Assembly: GCA_905478765.1 (NCBI GenBank)
Contig: CAJQJY010000015.1
Span: forward strand, 1-39,708
Source: an uncultured Flavobacteriales bacterium
GTDB lineage: Bacteria > Bacteroidota > Bacteroidia > Flavobacteriales > BACL11
Reading direction: 5' to 3'
DNA length: 39,708 nt
Part shown: positions 27,965 to 38,968 of the stretch, piece by piece
How the letters are laid out: each line of letters begins with the position of its first letter
Position numbering within the stretch: the stretch's first letter is position 1
Notes under the pieces: generated by a model
The model's database searches: none
What the model was told of the DNA's origin: nothing
Seen by the model: the letters and a program-made list of their open reading frames with translations, nothing else
Made by a program: the position numbers and the translations under genes

Positions 27965-28489
27965 TTATCCGTTAAATACTTTATCCATTGTGATGCCTCT
28001 TTGCATAGCAACAGTTCGTGGGTCCCTTAATTCTAATAAAGCTTTTAAAGTTGCTTTTACTAAATTATGAGGATTAGAAGAGCCTTTTGATTTTGCTAAT
28101 ACATCTTTTACTCCAGCAGCTTCAAGTACTGCACGCATTGCACCCCCAGCTTTAACTCCTGTACCATGAGATGCAGGTTTAATTAAAACTTGTGATCCAC
28201 TAAATTTAGATGCCTGTTCATGTGGAATAGTTCCTTTTAAAATTGGAATTTTAACTAAATTCTTTTTAGCAGATTCAATTGCTTTTTGAATAGCTGTAGC
28301 AACATCTTTTGATTTACCTAAACCAATTCCTACAATACTTTGCTCATCACCAACTACAACAATAGCTGAAAATCCGAAAGCTCTACCTCCTTTAGTTACT
28401 TTTACTACTCTCTGAACTCCAACTAATCTGTCTTTCAACTCGATATCACCAGAAATCTTTACTCTTTTATTTTGTGCTAATTTTAACAT
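27965..28489 (-). CDS. rpsE: 30S ribosomal protein S5
   Basis: 174 residues. Sits at the mRNA entry with S3 and S4 and affects fidelity. N-terminal double-stranded RNA-binding fold ([32 protein letters not shown]), then [25 protein letters not shown] and [39 protein letters not shown]. 9-base gap to rplR. Confidence 0.97.
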   Translation of the reverse strand: MLKLAQNKRVKISGDIELKDRLVGVQRVVKVTKGGRAFGFSAIVVVGDEQSIVGIGLGKSKDVATAIQKAIESAKKNLVKIPILKGTIPHEQASKFSGSQVLIKPASHGTGVKAGGAMRAVLEAAGVKDVLAKSKGSSNPHNLVKATLKALLELRDPRTVAMQRGITMDKVFNG

Positions 28490-28498
28490 ATCTATTTC

Positions 28499-28840
28499 TT
28501 AAAATTTTAATCCCGCCTCACGAGCTGAATCAGCTAATGCTTTTACTCTTCCATGGTATAAAAAACCACCTCTATCAAATACTACAACTTCAATTCCAGC
28601 TTTTCTAGCAGTTACAGCAATTAATTTACCAGTTGCAGCAGCTTGTTCTGTTTTAGTTCCTTTTGCATCAGCGGAAGAAGCAGAAGCAAGTGTAGTTCCA
28701 GTCACATCATCAATTACTTGTACATATATTTCTTTATTAGATCTGAACACAGCTAATCTTGGTCTGTCTGCAGTACCAGAAACTTTCTTTCTGATAGCGT
28801 ATCTTACTTTTTGTCTAGAATCTTTTTTTGAATTTATCAT
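28499..28840 (-). CDS. rplR: 50S ribosomal protein L18
   Basis: 113 residues. Binds 5S rRNA with L5 and L25. Motifs [26 protein letters not shown] and [28 protein letters not shown] are standard. The N-terminal basic stretch [19 protein letters not shown] fits the family start. Confidence 0.97.
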   Translation of the reverse strand: MINSKKDSRQKVRYAIRKKVSGTADRPRLAVFRSNKEIYVQVIDDVTGTTLASASSADAKGTKTEQAAATGKLIAVTARKAGIEVVVFDRGGFLYHGRVKALADSAREAGLKF

Positions 28841-28854
28841 CTTATTATCTTATT

Positions 28855-29406
28855 TTAACTTGCAGCAGTTTTACCAGCTTTCTTTCTAACATATTCATCT
28901 ACATATCTGATACCTTTTCCTTTATACGGTTCAGGCTTTCTTTCAGCTCTTACTCTTGCAGCATAAGCTCCAACTAATTGTTTATCTACACCTGATACGG
29001 TAACAACTGGTGCTTTTCCTTTAACAGTTTCAGCAGTAACATTTAATTCTGAAGGGATTTCAAATACTACATTATGAGAATAACCAGCAGAAATATCTAA
29101 AACATTCCCAGCAACAGCAGCTCTATATCCAACACCTCTGAATTCTAATTTCTTTGAGAAACCATTAGTTACACCATCTATCATATTAGCAATTAATGCT
29201 CTATATAAACCATGTAAAGATCTATGATCTTTATTATCAGATTTCCTTGACAGAGTAATTATATTACCGTCAATTTTAACTGTCACAGCAGTATCGATTT
29301 CTTGAGATAATTCTCCTAATTTTCCTTTTACCGAAACAACATTTCCTTCTAGAGTTGCTGTAACTCCTTCGTTAATTGTTATTGGGCTGTTTCCTATTCT
29401 TGACAT
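28855..29406 (-). CDS. rplF: 50S ribosomal protein L6
   Basis: 183 residues, two repeated L6 folds near the sarcin-ricin loop. Start MSRIGNSPITINEGVTATLEGN, duplicated fold at KKLEFRGVGYRAAVAGNVLDISAGYSHNV, and end EPYKGKGIRYVDEYVRKKAGKTAAS. 14-base gap to rplR. Confidence 0.97.
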   Translation of the reverse strand: MSRIGNSPITINEGVTATLEGNVVSVKGKLGELSQEIDTAVTVKIDGNIITLSRKSDNKDHRSLHGLYRALIANMIDGVTNGFSKKLEFRGVGYRAAVAGNVLDISAGYSHNVVFEIPSELNVTAETVKGKAPVVTVSGVDKQLVGAYAARVRAERKPEPYKGKGIRYVDEYVRKKAGKTAAS

Positions 29407-29427
29407 TTTATTAACTTATTTATCTAA

Positions 29428-29829
29428 TTAGTAAATGTGACAAATTACTTCACCACCAACATTTAAGTTTCTTGCTTCTTTATCAGTAATAACACCCTTA
29501 GAAGTAGATAAAATTGCTATTCCTAAACCATTAATTACTCTCGGTAAAGTTTTAGAATCAGCATATTTTCTTAAACCGGGCTTACTTATTCTGATTAATT
29601 TCTTTATAGCAGGCATGTTAGTATTGTTGTTATACTTTAGCGCAACCTTAATATTACCTTGATTATTAGTTGTATCTTCAAACTTATAGTTTAAAATATA
29701 ACCTTTATCAAATAAGATTTCAGTAATTGATTTCTTCATATTTGAAGCTGGAATTTCAACAACTTTTTTTCCGGCCATCTGTGCATTTCTAACTCTCGTT
29801 AAATAATCTGCTATTGGATCTGTAAACAT
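29428..29829 (-). CDS. rpsH: 30S ribosomal protein S8
   Basis: 133 residues. Binds the central 16S domain early in assembly; in E. coli it also represses the spc operon. Start [75 protein letters not shown], and end GGEVICHIY are family signatures. Confidence 0.97.
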   Translation of the reverse strand: MFTDPIADYLTRVRNAQMAGKKVVEIPASNMKKSITEILFDKGYILNYKFEDTTNNQGNIKVALKYNNNTNMPAIKKLIRISKPGLRKYADSKTLPRVINGLGIAILSTSKGVITDKEARNLNVGGEVICHIY

Positions 29830-29849
29830 CTTTCTTATTCTTTAATTTA

Positions 29850-30119
29850 TTACCAACTTGCTTTTTTAACCCCAGGTATTAATCCAAAGTTAGCCATTTC
29901 TCTAAACATAACTCTTGATATACCAAACTGTCTCATATATCCTTTTGGTCTTCCTGTAAGTTTACATCTATTATGCATTCTAATTGGAGATGCATCTTTT
30001 GGTAATTTTTGTAATCCTTCATAATCACCAGCAGCTTTTAATGCAGCTCTTTTATCAGCATACTTTGCAACACATTTTTCTCTTTTTACCTCACGGGCTT
30101 TCATTGATTCTTTTGCCAT
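29850..30119 (-). CDS. rpsN: 30S ribosomal protein S14 (long, zinc-free type)
   Basis: 89 residues. The long form without CxxC pairs; Cys appears only singly ([18 protein letters not shown]). Ends [11 protein letters not shown] as usual. Head protein near the decoding site. It overlaps neither neighbour; 3 bases separate it from rplE. Confidence 0.97.
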   Translation of the reverse strand: MAKESMKAREVKREKCVAKYADKRAALKAAGDYEGLQKLPKDASPIRMHNRCKLTGRPKGYMRQFGISRVMFREMANFGLIPGVKKASW

Positions 30120-30122
30120 GTC

Positions 30123-30665
30123 TTATTTTTGAAATGGTAAACCTAATTCCTTAAGTAATGCTAAAGCTCCTTCATCAGAGTCAGTATCAGTTACAAAAGT
30201 AATATCCATACCTGTTATTTTATTAATTTTATCAATACTAATTTCTGGGAAAGCAATTTGCTCTTTTATCCCCATAGTATAGTTTCCTCGGCCATCAAAT
30301 CCTTTTAATGGAATTCCTGCAAAATCACGAACCCTTGGTAAAGTTGAAGTAACGAATCTATCTAAGAATTCATACATTTTATCTCCTCTTAAAGTTACCA
30401 TAACACCAACAGGCATACCTTTTCTTAACTTAAAGTTAGAGATATCTTTACTTGATTTAGTTAACACAGCTTTTTGACCTGTAATCATAGTCATTTCATT
30501 CTGTGCAGCTTCAATTTGTTTCTTATCAGATGATGCACTCCCAATACCTTGGTTAAGACAAATCTTAACTAGTTTTGGCACTTCCATAACTGATTTATAA
30601 TTCCCTTTAAGGTTGTTTACAACCTCTGTTTGGTACTTTTTCTTTAATCTTGGTGTGTATTCCAT
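30123..30665 (-). CDS. rplE: 50S ribosomal protein L5
   Basis: 180 residues. Binds 5S rRNA and contacts P-site tRNA. Start [42 protein letters not shown], the block [30 protein letters not shown] and the end [17 protein letters not shown] are typical. Its ATG overlaps the rplX stop by one base (TAATG). Confidence 0.97.
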   Translation of the reverse strand: MEYTPRLKKKYQTEVVNNLKGNYKSVMEVPKLVKICLNQGIGSASSDKKQIEAAQNEMTMITGQKAVLTKSSKDISNFKLRKGMPVGVMVTLRGDKMYEFLDRFVTSTLPRVRDFAGIPLKGFDGRGNYTMGIKEQIAFPEISIDKINKITGMDITFVTDTDSDEGALALLKELGLPFQK

Positions 30666-30991
30666 TATTTAATTACTTCTCCTGAGTTCTTAGAATATCT
30701 AACTATCTTACCTGTCTTTTCATCCATTCTTCTACCTATTTTTGTTGCTTCTCCTGTTGAAGGATCAACCAATACTAGATTAGAAATATGTATTGAAGCT
30801 TCCTGCTTAACAATCCCACCTTGTGGGCTAGCAGCATTAGGTTTCGTATGCTTAGAAACCATATTAGCACCTTCAACCATAGCTCTATTTTTACTAGGAT
30901 ATACTTTAATAACTTTACCTTTTACTCCTTTAGAGTTTCCAGTAGTCACTATAACTGTATCGTTCTTTTTTATCTTAATTTTTACCATCAT
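30665..30991 (-). CDS. rplX: 50S ribosomal protein L24
   Basis: 108 residues (107 if the second of two tandem ATGs is used). KOW motif at [44 protein letters not shown]. Assembly initiator at the 5' end of 23S rRNA and near the exit tunnel. Ends in a short charged tail (NSGEVIK). Confidence 0.97.
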   Translation of the reverse strand: MMVKIKIKKNDTVIVTTGNSKGVKGKVIKVYPSKNRAMVEGANMVSKHTKPNAASPQGGIVKQEASIHISNLVLVDPSTGEATKIGRRMDEKTGKIVRYSKNSGEVIK

Positions 30992-30998
30992 CTAATAT

Positions 30999-31367
30999 TT
31001 ATAACACTTCTGGTGCTAATGAAACAACTTTCATAAAATCGTTGTCACGTAATTCTCTAGCAACTGGTCCGAATACACGAGTACCTTTCATTTGTCCGTT
31101 TTCATCAATAATGACGCATGCATTATCTCCGAAACGAATATATGATCCGTCAGGTCTTCTTACCTCTTTTCTAGTTCTTACAATAACAGCTTTAACAACC
31201 TGTCCTTTTTTAATATTTCCTGAAGGCATAGCATGTTTTACTGTACCTACAATTTTATCTCCAACTGAAGCGTAACGTCTTTTTGTACCACCTAAAACTC
31301 TAATACAAAGTATTTCTTTTGCTCCACTATTATCAGAAACTTTTACTCTTGATTCTTGTTGTATCAT
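30999..31367 (-). CDS. rplN: 50S ribosomal protein L14
   Basis: 122 residues, the canonical length. Start [27 protein letters not shown] and end [14 protein letters not shown]. Lies at the subunit interface and binds RsfS under starvation. One base separates it from rpsQ. Confidence 0.98.
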   Translation of the reverse strand: MIQQESRVKVSDNSGAKEILCIRVLGGTKRRYASVGDKIVGTVKHAMPSGNIKKGQVVKAVIVRTRKEVRRPDGSYIRFGDNACVIIDENGQMKGTRVFGPVARELRDNDFMKVVSLAPEVL

Positions 31368-31368
31368 C

Positions 31369-31623
31369 TTATTTCACTCTTTCGATTATTTCTACTAATC
31401 TCCAATTCTTATTCTTACTCAATGGTCTTGTCTCCATAATTTTCACAGTATCCCCTTCATTACATGTGTTTTCCTCATCATGCGCAATAAACTTCGAAGT
31501 CTTCTTCAAAAACTTACCATATAATTCGTGCTTTACTTTTCGTTCGATTGCAACAACAATAGACTTTTCCATTTTGTTACTAGTAACAACACCTATTCTT
31601 TCTTTTCTATCTTTTCTTTCCAT
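31369..31623 (-). CDS. rpsQ: 30S ribosomal protein S17
   Basis: 84 residues, OB fold. [69 protein letters not shown] contains all family motifs. Early 16S binder. Confidence 0.97.
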   Translation of the reverse strand: MERKDRKERIGVVTSNKMEKSIVVAIERKVKHELYGKFLKKTSKFIAHDEENTCNEGDTVKIMETRPLSKNKNWRLVEIIERVK

Positions 31624-31628
31624 CTTTA

Positions 31629-31826
31629 TTATTTTGATGTATTTCTTCTAATTGAAAGCTCAGTCATTACTCTAGCAATTGCTTTACGAGTAAATTTAAT
31701 TTGCAAAGGATTCTCCATAGGAGATACTGCATGACTCATTTTCATTTTAATTAGCTTCTCTCTCTCTGTAGCTAAAAGATCATGAAGTTCATTTTCCGGC
31801 ATATCTGTTAATACGTGTGCTTTCAT
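31629..31826 (-). CDS. rpmC: 50S ribosomal protein L29
   Basis: 65 residues, two long helices. [49 protein letters not shown] matches the family. Located beside the exit tunnel with L23, where signal recognition particle docks. Confidence 0.95.
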   Translation of the reverse strand: MKAHVLTDMPENELHDLLATEREKLIKMKMSHAVSPMENPLQIKFTRKAIARVMTELSIRRNTSK

Positions 31827-31830
31827 TTTA

Positions 31831-32253
31831 TTAATTCTTTTGTAAGTCTCTTCTTATTACAAACTTAGTTTTAATTGGCAATTTTTGTGCTGCTAATCTT
31901 AATGCTTCTTTAGCTGTTTCTAAATCAACTCCATCACACTCAAAAAGCATTCTTCCTGGAGAGACAGTTGCTGCCCAATATTCTGGAGCTCCCTTACCTT
32001 TACCCATCCTTACCTCAGCAGGTTTTTTAGTAATTGGTTTGTCAGGGAAAATTCTAATCCAAACTTGACCTTGCCTTTTCATGTAACGAGTAACTGCAAC
32101 TCTAGCTGCCTCAATCTGACGAGCAGTAATCCACACTTCCTCAAGAGCTTTAATTCCGTAAGATCCAAAAGACAACTGGTGTCCTCTTTGAGCATTACCT
32201 TTCATCTTGCCCTTCTGCATCTTTCTGAATTTTGTTTTCTTTGGTTGTAACAT
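31831..32253 (-). CDS. rplP: 50S ribosomal protein L16
   Basis: 140 residues. Start [38 protein letters not shown], then [51 protein letters not shown]. Helps place A-site tRNA. The conserved Arg of the RMGKGKG loop, a hydroxylation site in E. coli, is present. Confidence 0.98.
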   Translation of the reverse strand: MLQPKKTKFRKMQKGKMKGNAQRGHQLSFGSYGIKALEEVWITARQIEAARVAVTRYMKRQGQVWIRIFPDKPITKKPAEVRMGKGKGAPEYWAATVSPGRMLFECDGVDLETAKEALRLAAQKLPIKTKFVIRRDLQKN

Positions 32254-32279
32254 TTCTTAATTCTTTTGTAAAGTTCTAA

Positions 32280-32987
32280 TTACTTTCTTCTTCTATTATT
32301 TCCTACTGATTTTCCTCCCCCTTTCTTCTTTGGAGCTTTAAAGTGTAGCATTAAGTCACGCTTTCCATAAACCTCACCTCTACAAATCCATACTTTCACA
32401 CCTATTAATCCATATTGTGTTAAAGCCTCTGCTAAACAATAATCGATATCAGCTCTAAAAGTATGTAATGGTGTTCTTCCATCTTTCATCATTTCAGATC
32501 TCGCCATCTCTGCTCCATTTAATCTTCCTGAAATTTGAACTTTAATTCCTTCAGCTCCCATTCTCATCGTCGATGCAATAGCCATTTTTGTAGCTCTCTT
32601 ATATGAAACTCTCCCTTCAATTTGTCTTGCAATACTATCAGCAACTAAAGTAGCTTCAAGCTCAGGTCTTTTTACTTCAAAAATATTAATCTGAATATCT
32701 TTATTTGTAATTTTCTTAATTTCTTGTTTAAGTGTCTCAACTTCTTGACCACCTTTACCAATAATAATACCTGGACGAGCAGTATGAATTGTAACTGTGA
32801 CTAATTTCAAAGTTCTTTCGATAGCAATTTTTGCAACACTCGCTCTTGAGAGTCTTACTTTTAAATACTTTCTGATTTTAGCATCCCCCGCCAATTTATC
32901 ACCAAAGTCATTACCACCATACCAGTTAGAATCCCATCCTCTGATAATACCTAATCTATTCCCAATTGGGTTTGTCTTTTGTCCCAT
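32280..32987 (-). CDS. rpsC: 30S ribosomal protein S3
   Basis: 235 residues. KH domain with [12 protein letters not shown], then the C-terminal S3 domain ([35 protein letters not shown]). Sits at the mRNA entry and takes part in the helicase action there. A basic tail ([17 protein letters not shown]) closes it. 26-base gap to rplP. Confidence 0.98.
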   Translation of the reverse strand: MGQKTNPIGNRLGIIRGWDSNWYGGNDFGDKLAGDAKIRKYLKVRLSRASVAKIAIERTLKLVTVTIHTARPGIIIGKGGQEVETLKQEIKKITNKDIQINIFEVKRPELEATLVADSIARQIEGRVSYKRATKMAIASTMRMGAEGIKVQISGRLNGAEMARSEMMKDGRTPLHTFRADIDYCLAEALTQYGLIGVKVWICRGEVYGKRDLMLHFKAPKKKGGGKSVGNNRRRK

Positions 32988-32988
32988 A

Positions 32989-33399
32989 TTAATTTATTGC
33001 TTCAATTTGTCTACTATCAACCACTAAAGTAACATGGTTAGATCTCTTTCTTATTCTATGTGCTCTACCTTGAGGGGCTGGTTGAACTCTTTTTAACATT
33101 CTACCACCATCAACTCTTACCTCACAAACATAAAGGTTAGCATCATCCATTCTTTGACCTTCATTTTTAGCTTCCCAATTTGCTAACGCTGACAATAAAA
33201 GCTTCTCCATTCTTGCTGAAGCCTCTTTTGGATTTAATTTAAGTTCAGCTAATGCTTTATCAGCATCCATTCCTCTAATTAAATCAGCAATTAACCTCAT
33301 CTTTCGTGGTGAAGTAGGACAATTATTCAATTTTGCAAAAGCGATTTTCTTTTTCGCTTCCTTCCTTGCATCTGCTGCAATTCTTTTTCTAGCTCCCAT
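32989..33399 (-). CDS. rplV: 50S ribosomal protein L22
   Basis: 136 residues, longer than the 110 of E. coli through an N-terminal basic stretch ([24 protein letters not shown]). The core [19 protein letters not shown] and the tunnel hairpin region [30 protein letters not shown] are intact. The hairpin forms part of the exit tunnel wall where macrolides act. Confidence 0.97.
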   Translation of the reverse strand: MGARKRIAADARKEAKKKIAFAKLNNCPTSPRKMRLIADLIRGMDADKALAELKLNPKEASARMEKLLLSALANWEAKNEGQRMDDANLYVCEVRVDGGRMLKRVQPAPQGRAHRIRKRSNHVTLVVDSRQIEAIN

Positions 33400-33403
33400 T
33401 TAC

Positions 33404-33673
33404 TTATTTTTTTCTATTAGCTCCATGACCTCTATAAGTCCTTGTTGGAGAAAATTCACCTAATTTATGCCCTACCATGTTTTCAGTAACAAATACAGGT
33501 ATAAAGTTTCTTCCATTATGCACTGCAAAAGTCTTTCCAACAAAATCAGGAGATATCATTGATGCTCTTGACCAAGTTTTGATTACTGAATTTTTCCCTG
33601 ACTCATTCATTGCATCAACTTTCTTTTTCAATTTGTAATGAATAAATGGTCCTTTTTTTAATGATCTAGCCAT
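33404..33673 (-). CDS. rpsS: 30S ribosomal protein S19
   Basis: 89 residues. [71 protein letters not shown] are the family signatures. Head protein that pairs with S13. 3-base gap to rplB. Confidence 0.98.
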   Translation of the reverse strand: MARSLKKGPFIHYKLKKKVDAMNESGKNSVIKTWSRASMISPDFVGKTFAVHNGRNFIPVFVTENMVGHKLGEFSPTRTYRGHGANRKK

Positions 33674-33676
33674 AAA

Positions 33677-34504
33677 TTATTTCTTTTTTCTTCTTTCAAT
33701 TATATACTTATCAGAAGCTTTCTTCTTATTTCTTGTTTTATATCCTTTAGCTGGTACACCATTTTTGTTTCTTGGTAAACCTCCAGAGTGCTTCCCTTCA
33801 CCACCACCCATTGGATGATCAACAGGGTTCTTAATTGTGGCTCTTACATTAGGTCTTCTACCCTTCCATCTACTTCTACCAGCTTTACCAGATACTTGTA
33901 ATTGATGTTGAGGATTAGAAACTGAACCAATAGTCGCTAAGCAAGTCATTAATATTTTTCTGATTTCTCCAGATGCTAACTTAATTACAGCATACTTGCC
34001 ATCTTTTGCCATTAATTGAGCGTATGAACCAGCACTTCTAACCATAATACCACCTTGTCCTGGTTTTAACTCAATATTATGAATAATCGTACCTAAAGGC
34101 AATTCACTTAAAGGTAAGGTATTCCCAACATTAATAGAAGCTTCTTTAGAAGAAATAACTTCAGTTCCAACTTTTAATCCATCAGGAGCTAACATGTATC
34201 TTTTTTCACCATCAACATAGTGTAATAATGCAATATTTGCTGTTCTGTTCGGATCATACTCAATGGTAGCAACTTTGGCAGCAATACCGAATTTATTTCT
34301 TTTAAAATCAATTATTCTGTATCTCTTTTTATGACCACCACCTATATTCTCGATAGTCATTTTACCAGTATCGTTTCTACCTCCCGATCTTTTCTTCTTT
34401 ACTAGTAAACTTTTCTCTGGCTTAGATGCAGTAATTTCTTCAAAAGTAATTGCTACTTTATGTCTTTGCCCAGGAGTTGTTGGTTTAAATTTTCTTAATG
34501 CCAT
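33677..34504 (-). CDS. rplB: 50S ribosomal protein L2
   Basis: 275 residues. One of the proteins nearest the peptidyl-transferase centre and essential for subunit joining. OB and SH3-like folds; [35 protein letters not shown] carries the conserved histidine-glycine segment. 10-base gap to rplW. Confidence 0.98.
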   Translation of the reverse strand: MALRKFKPTTPGQRHKVAITFEEITASKPEKSLLVKKKRSGGRNDTGKMTIENIGGGHKKRYRIIDFKRNKFGIAAKVATIEYDPNRTANIALLHYVDGEKRYMLAPDGLKVGTEVISSKEASINVGNTLPLSELPLGTIIHNIELKPGQGGIMVRSAGSYAQLMAKDGKYAVIKLASGEIRKILMTCLATIGSVSNPQHQLQVSGKAGRSRWKGRRPNVRATIKNPVDHPMGGGEGKHSGGLPRNKNGVPAKGYKTRNKKKASDKYIIERRKKK

Positions 34505-34514
34505 TGTGCTCTAA

Positions 34515-34808
34515 TTAAATGTTACTATAAAAGTCTATAGAATCTCCTTCGGCTAAAGTTACAATCGCTTTTTTGTAAGTTGCTGTTTTACCAACAACCA
34601 TACCAGACTTTGTTCCTCTAACTCTTTTCTTACCTATACACACCATAGTTCTAACTGAATCAACTGCTACATCATACATATCTTCAACAGCTTTTTTGAT
34701 TTCAATCTTATTTGCTTTTCTATCCACAACAAAAGCAAAACGATTATGCTTCTCGCTTTGGTCTGTCATTTTTTCGGTTATAACCGGTTTTTTTATAATA
34801 CTCATCAC
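34515..34808 (-). CDS. rplW: 50S ribosomal protein L23
   Basis: 97 residues. IIKKPVITEKMTDQSEKHNRFAFVVDRKANKIEIKKAVEDMYDVAVDSVRTMV is typical. Docking site at the exit tunnel for trigger factor and SRP. Start could be Met1 or Met2 of a MM pair. Confidence 0.97.
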   Translation of the reverse strand: MMSIIKKPVITEKMTDQSEKHNRFAFVVDRKANKIEIKKAVEDMYDVAVDSVRTMVCIGKKRVRGTKSGMVVGKTATYKKAIVTLAEGDSIDFYSNI

Positions 34809-34815
34809 TTAAATA

Positions 34816-35439
34816 TTAAAAATTCTTCTCTATTTCATTTATTGACGATTCCATAACCATCAATTTATTAGCATTCATAACAGTGTAAGTGTTTAATTCT
34901 GAAGCTAATACCACTTTTGCCTTCTTTAAATTACGGGATGACAAAAATATATTTTTATTTGACTCAGCAAGCACTAATACAGTTTTATTATCTAGTAAAT
35001 CAAAATTAGATAAGATGTCAGTGTAAGATTTAGTCTTTGGAGTATCAAAAGAAAAATCTTCTAAAACTATGATATTCTTATCTTTAGCCATATAAGAAAG
35101 TGCAGATTTACGAGCTAATCTTTTTACTTTTTTATTTACTTTAAAATCGTAACTTCTTGGTCTTGGTCCAAAAACTCTACCTCCGCCTCTAAACAATGGA
35201 TTTTTGATATCACCAACTCTGGCAGCACCACTACCTTTTTGTTTTCTTAACTTTCTTCTACTACCTTTAACATCAGATCTTTCTTTAGCTTTATGCGTTC
35301 CAGATCTTTTAGCTGCTAAATATTGTTTTACATCTAAGTAGATTGCATGATCATTTGGATCAACACCAAAGACATCATTACTTAAATCAACTTTCTTAGA
35401 AGTCTCTTTTCCTGTAATATTATGTACTGCTAATTTCAT
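34816..35439 (-). CDS. rplD: 50S ribosomal protein L4
   Basis: 207 residues. The tunnel-reaching loop is visible (RKQKGSGAARVGDIKNPLFRGGGRVFGPRPRSYDFKVNKKVKRLARKSALS). In E. coli L4 also represses the S10 operon. Its ATG shares one base with the rplC stop (TAATG). Confidence 0.98.
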   Translation of the reverse strand: MKLAVHNITGKETSKKVDLSNDVFGVDPNDHAIYLDVKQYLAAKRSGTHKAKERSDVKGSRRKLRKQKGSGAARVGDIKNPLFRGGGRVFGPRPRSYDFKVNKKVKRLARKSALSYMAKDKNIIVLEDFSFDTPKTKSYTDILSNFDLLDNKTVLVLAESNKNIFLSSRNLKKAKVVLASELNTYTVMNANKLMVMESSINEIEKNF

Positions 35440-36056
35440 TATTTTTCTATTGTTATGTATGAGTTATTTGCTCCAGGAACAGCTCCTTTCACTACTATCA
35501 TATTTTTATCTGCTAAAACTCTTAATACTTGTAAGTTTTCAACTTTTACTCTTGCATTACCCATTTGTCCAGCCATTCTCATACCTTTGAATACTCTGGC
35601 AGGATAAGAAGCTGCACCAATAGAACCAGGAGCTCTTAATCTATTATGCTGACCGTGAGTTGCATCACCAACACCACTAAAGTTATGACGCTTTACAACA
35701 CCTTGAAATCCTTTACCTTTTGAAGTTCCAACTACAGCAACAAAATCACCTTCTTCAAACATTTCAACATTAATAGTATCTCCTAAAGCTACTTCAGAAA
35801 AGTCTGCTGAAAATTCTACTAGTTTTTTCAAAGGAGTTGAATCAGCTTTTTTAAAGTGTCCTAAAGCAGCTTTAGAAACTCTACTTTCTTTTTGCTCAGC
35901 AAAACCTAATTGAATAGCAGTATAACCATCAACTTCTTTAGTTTTTATTTGCGTAACCTTACAAGGACCTACCTCTAAGATTGTACATGGAATATTTTTT
36001 CCTTCTTCTGAGAATACAGAAGTCATTCCTATTTTTTTACCTATTAAACCTGGCAT
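35439..36056 (-). CDS. rplC: 50S ribosomal protein L3
   Basis: 205 residues. Assembly initiator whose central loop approaches the peptidyl-transferase centre. Loop here reads [33 protein letters not shown]. In E. coli the corresponding GQNQTPG holds the glutamine methylated by PrmB; here no glutamine is present at that place (GAASYPA). Start [20 protein letters not shown] is standard. Confidence 0.98.
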   Translation of the reverse strand: MPGLIGKKIGMTSVFSEEGKNIPCTILEVGPCKVTQIKTKEVDGYTAIQLGFAEQKESRVSKAALGHFKKADSTPLKKLVEFSADFSEVALGDTINVEMFEEGDFVAVVGTSKGKGFQGVVKRHNFSGVGDATHGQHNRLRAPGSIGAASYPARVFKGMRMAGQMGNARVKVENLQVLRVLADKNMIVVKGAVPGANNSYITIEK

Positions 36057-36067
36057 CTTTTTCTTTT

Positions 36068-36376
36068 TTAAATTACTTTAATTTCAACATGAACTCCGCT
36101 TGGCAACTCTAACTTCATTAAAGCATCAATAGTTTTTGATGAAGAGCTGTAAATATCCATTAATCTCTTATGATTAGATAATTGAAACTGCTCTCTTGCT
36201 TGTTTATTTACGTGAGGTGATCTCAATACAGTAAAGATTCTTTTGTGAGTTGGCAATGGAATTGGCCCACTAACAATCGCTCCAGAATTTTTAACTGTTT
36301 TTACGATTTTCTCAGCTGATTGATCCACTAAAGTGTGATCAAACGATTTTAATTTTATTCTTACTTTCTGTGCCAT
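36068..36376 (-). CDS. rpsJ: 30S ribosomal protein S10 (NusE)
   Basis: 102 residues. [61 protein letters not shown] is typical. Head protein; as NusE it links NusG to the ribosome and antitermination complexes. It starts 1 base after fusA, so the str and S10 operons are fused here. Confidence 0.98.
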   Translation of the reverse strand: MAQKVRIKLKSFDHTLVDQSAEKIVKTVKNSGAIVSGPIPLPTHKRIFTVLRSPHVNKQAREQFQLSNHKRLMDIYSSSSKTIDALMKLELPSGVHVEIKVI

Positions 36377-36377
36377 A

Positions 36378-38477
36378 TTATTCTCCTTTTACTTTTTTAA
36401 TTACTTCTTCAGATATATTTTTTGGAGCTTCAACAAAGTCAAAGAACTCCATAGTTGATGTTGCTCTACCTGAAGTAATTGTTCTTAAGTCTGTAATGTA
36501 TCCAAACATTTCTGACAATGGAACTTTAGCACTTACTACTTTAGCACCTCCTTTATCATCCATTCCTTCAACTTGACCTCTTCTTCTATTTAAATCTCCA
36601 ATTACATCTCCCATATTAATTTCAGGTGTAATTACTGATAACTTCATAATTGGCTCAAGAATTTTAGGTGCAGCTAATTTACATGCAGATTTAAATGCTA
36701 TTTGTGCAGCTAATTCAAATGATAACGCGTCAGAATCCACATCATGATAAGAACCATCATACAATCTAACTTTTAAAGTATTTAGTGGGAACCCAGCTAA
36801 AACACCATTAGACATTGCAAGTTTAAACCCTTTTTCAACTGAAGGAATAAATTCTTTAGGGATATTACCTCCTTTAATTTCATTGATAAATTGAAGGCCC
36901 TCACTTTCAAAATCAGCATCAACAGGAGATAATTCAAACTTAATGTCTGCAAACTTCCCTCTACCACCAGATTGTTTCTTATAAACCTCTCTGTGATCAA
37001 CTGCAGTAGTAATTGATTCTTTGTATGCCACTTGAGGTGCACCTTGATTACACTCAACACCAAATTCTCTCTTTAATCTATCAATAATAATATCCAAGTG
37101 TAACTCACCCATTCCTGAAATGATAGTTTGGCCTGAATCTTCATCTGTCTTTACAGTAAATGTAGGATCTTCTTCAGCTAACTTACCTAAAGCAACTCCT
37201 AATTTATCTAAATCTTTTTGAGTTTTTGGCTCAATTGCAATTCCAATTACTGGATCTGGAAAATCCATAGATTCTAAAACAATAGGATGTTTTAAATCAC
37301 ATAATGTATCTCCAGTTCGAATATCTTTAAATCCAACTAAAGCAGCAATATCTCCAGCTCCTAAATTATCAATTTGATTCTGCTTATTAGAGTGCATTTG
37401 GTAAATACGAGAGATTCTCTCTTTTTTACCAGTTCTAGAATTATGAACGAAAGTACCTTGCGCTAAAACTCCTGAATATGCTCTAGTAAAACATAATCTA
37501 CCAACATAAGGGTCAGTTGCAATTTTAAATGCTAATGCAGAAAAAGGAGCATCAAAAGCAGGCTTTCTACTTTCTTCTTCATTGGTGTCAGGATTAGTAC
37601 CAACAATTGCATCAACATCCATTGGTGAAGGTAAAATTTCCATAACCATATCAAGCATTGCTTGAACTCCCTTATTTTTAAATGCAGAACCACACATCAT
37701 TGGAACAACTTTTCCAGAAATTGTAGCTTCTCTTAATGCATTTAATATTTCTCTTTCAGTTAATGAATTTTCATCTTCAAAGTACTTTTCCATCAAAGTT
37801 TCATCAAACTCAGCAACAGCCTCTAAAAGCTCACCTCTATATTGTCTTGCCTCATCAATAATATCAGCAGGAATTTCAACTTCTTTAAAAGTCATTCCTT
37901 GATCATGCTCATTCCAAACAATACCTCTAAAATTAATTAAATCAACAACTCCTTCAAATTTATCTTCAGCACCAATAGGAATTTGCAATGGTAATGCATG
38001 AGATCCTAACATCTCTTTTACATCTCTACAAACTGCTAAGAAATTAGCACCTTGTCTGTCCATTTTATTTACAAAACCAATTCTTGGAACATTATAATTA
38101 TTTGCAAGTCTCCAATTAGTTTCTGATTGTGGCTCAACACCATCAACAGCAGAAAATAAGAAAACTAACCCATCTAAAACTCTAAGCGATCTATTTACCT
38201 CTACAGTAAAATCAACATGTCCAGGAGTATCAATAATATTTACATGATATTCTTTCTCTCTATAATCCCAAGTTAAAGTAGTGGCAGCAGAAGTAATTGT
38301 AATTCCTCTTTCTTGCTCTTGCTCCATCCAATCCATAGTAGCAGCACCATCATGTACTTCTCCAATTTTATGAGAAACTCCTCCGTAATAAAGAATCCTT
38401 TCAGTAGTAGTAGTTTTTCCAGCATCAATATGAGCTGCAATACCAATATTCCTAGTGTATGTTAAATCTCTAGCCAT
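36378..38477 (-). CDS. fusA: Elongation factor G
   Basis: 699 residues, five EF-G domains. GTPase that moves tRNA and mRNA after peptide transfer. G1 AHIDAGKTT (15-23), switch [15 protein letters not shown]3 DTPGHVDF, G4 NKMD and the domain IV tip region ([13 protein letters not shown]...[15 protein letters not shown]) are intact. Followed directly by rpsJ, with no tuf gene between. Confidence 0.98.
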   Translation of the reverse strand: MARDLTYTRNIGIAAHIDAGKTTTTERILYYGGVSHKIGEVHDGAATMDWMEQEQERGITITSAATTLTWDYREKEYHVNIIDTPGHVDFTVEVNRSLRVLDGLVFLFSAVDGVEPQSETNWRLANNYNVPRIGFVNKMDRQGANFLAVCRDVKEMLGSHALPLQIPIGAEDKFEGVVDLINFRGIVWNEHDQGMTFKEVEIPADIIDEARQYRGELLEAVAEFDETLMEKYFEDENSLTEREILNALREATISGKVVPMMCGSAFKNKGVQAMLDMVMEILPSPMDVDAIVGTNPDTNEEESRKPAFDAPFSALAFKIATDPYVGRLCFTRAYSGVLAQGTFVHNSRTGKKERISRIYQMHSNKQNQIDNLGAGDIAALVGFKDIRTGDTLCDLKHPIVLESMDFPDPVIGIAIEPKTQKDLDKLGVALGKLAEEDPTFTVKTDEDSGQTIISGMGELHLDIIIDRLKREFGVECNQGAPQVAYKESITTAVDHREVYKKQSGGRGKFADIKFELSPVDADFESEGLQFINEIKGGNIPKEFIPSVEKGFKLAMSNGVLAGFPLNTLKVRLYDGSYHDVDSDALSFELAAQIAFKSACKLAAPKILEPIMKLSVITPEINMGDVIGDLNRRRGQVEGMDDKGGAKVVSAKVPLSEMFGYITDLRTITSGRATSTMEFFDFVEAPKNISEEVIKKVKGE

Positions 38478-38483
38478 ATCTAA

Positions 38484-38954
38484 TTAAAATCTAAAGTGTG
38501 AAAATGCCTTATTTGCCTCTGCCATCCTATGAGTATCTTGCTTTTTCTTATAAGCAGTACCTTCTTCCTTATAAGCAGCCATTAACTCAGCAGCTAATTT
38601 AGCATCCATTGTTTTTTCATTTCTTTTTCTTGCAGCAGTAATCATCCATTTCATCCCTAAAGATATTTTTCTATCTTCTCTTACTGGATGTGGAATTTGG
38701 AAAGTAGCGCCTCCAATTCTTCTTGATCTCACCTCTACATGAGGAGAAACATTATCTAAAGCTTTTTCAAAAACCACTAAAACTTCCTCTTCATCTATTT
38801 TTGCCGCAATACTATCTAAAGCAGTATAAAACACTTTAAAGGCAGTGTTCTTCTTACCGTCTAACATCAGATTATTTACAAACCTTGTTACAGTTACACT
38901 ACCAAATCTCGGATCTGGTAATAAAATTCTTTTCTTGGCTCTTTTCTTTCTCAT
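38484..38954 (-). CDS. rpsG: 30S ribosomal protein S7
   Basis: 156 residues. Primary binder of the 16S 3' domain. MRKKRAKKRILLPDPRFGSVTVTRFVNNLMLDGKKNTAFKVFY and VRSRRIGGATFQIPHPVREDRKISLGMKWMITAARKR are diagnostic. 6-base gap to fusA, 14-base gap from rpsL. Confidence 0.98.
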   Translation of the reverse strand: MRKKRAKKRILLPDPRFGSVTVTRFVNNLMLDGKKNTAFKVFYTALDSIAAKIDEEEVLVVFEKALDNVSPHVEVRSRRIGGATFQIPHPVREDRKISLGMKWMITAARKRNEKTMDAKLAAELMAAYKEEGTAYKKKQDTHRMAEANKAFSHFRF

Positions 38955-38968
38955 TCCTTATTTATAAA

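Noticed and set aside
36378..36392. AGGAG six bases before the rpsJ ATG
   Set aside because: It encodes the Lys-Gly-Glu end of EF-G and this phylum rarely uses such sites; possible help for coupling, but not reported as a feature.
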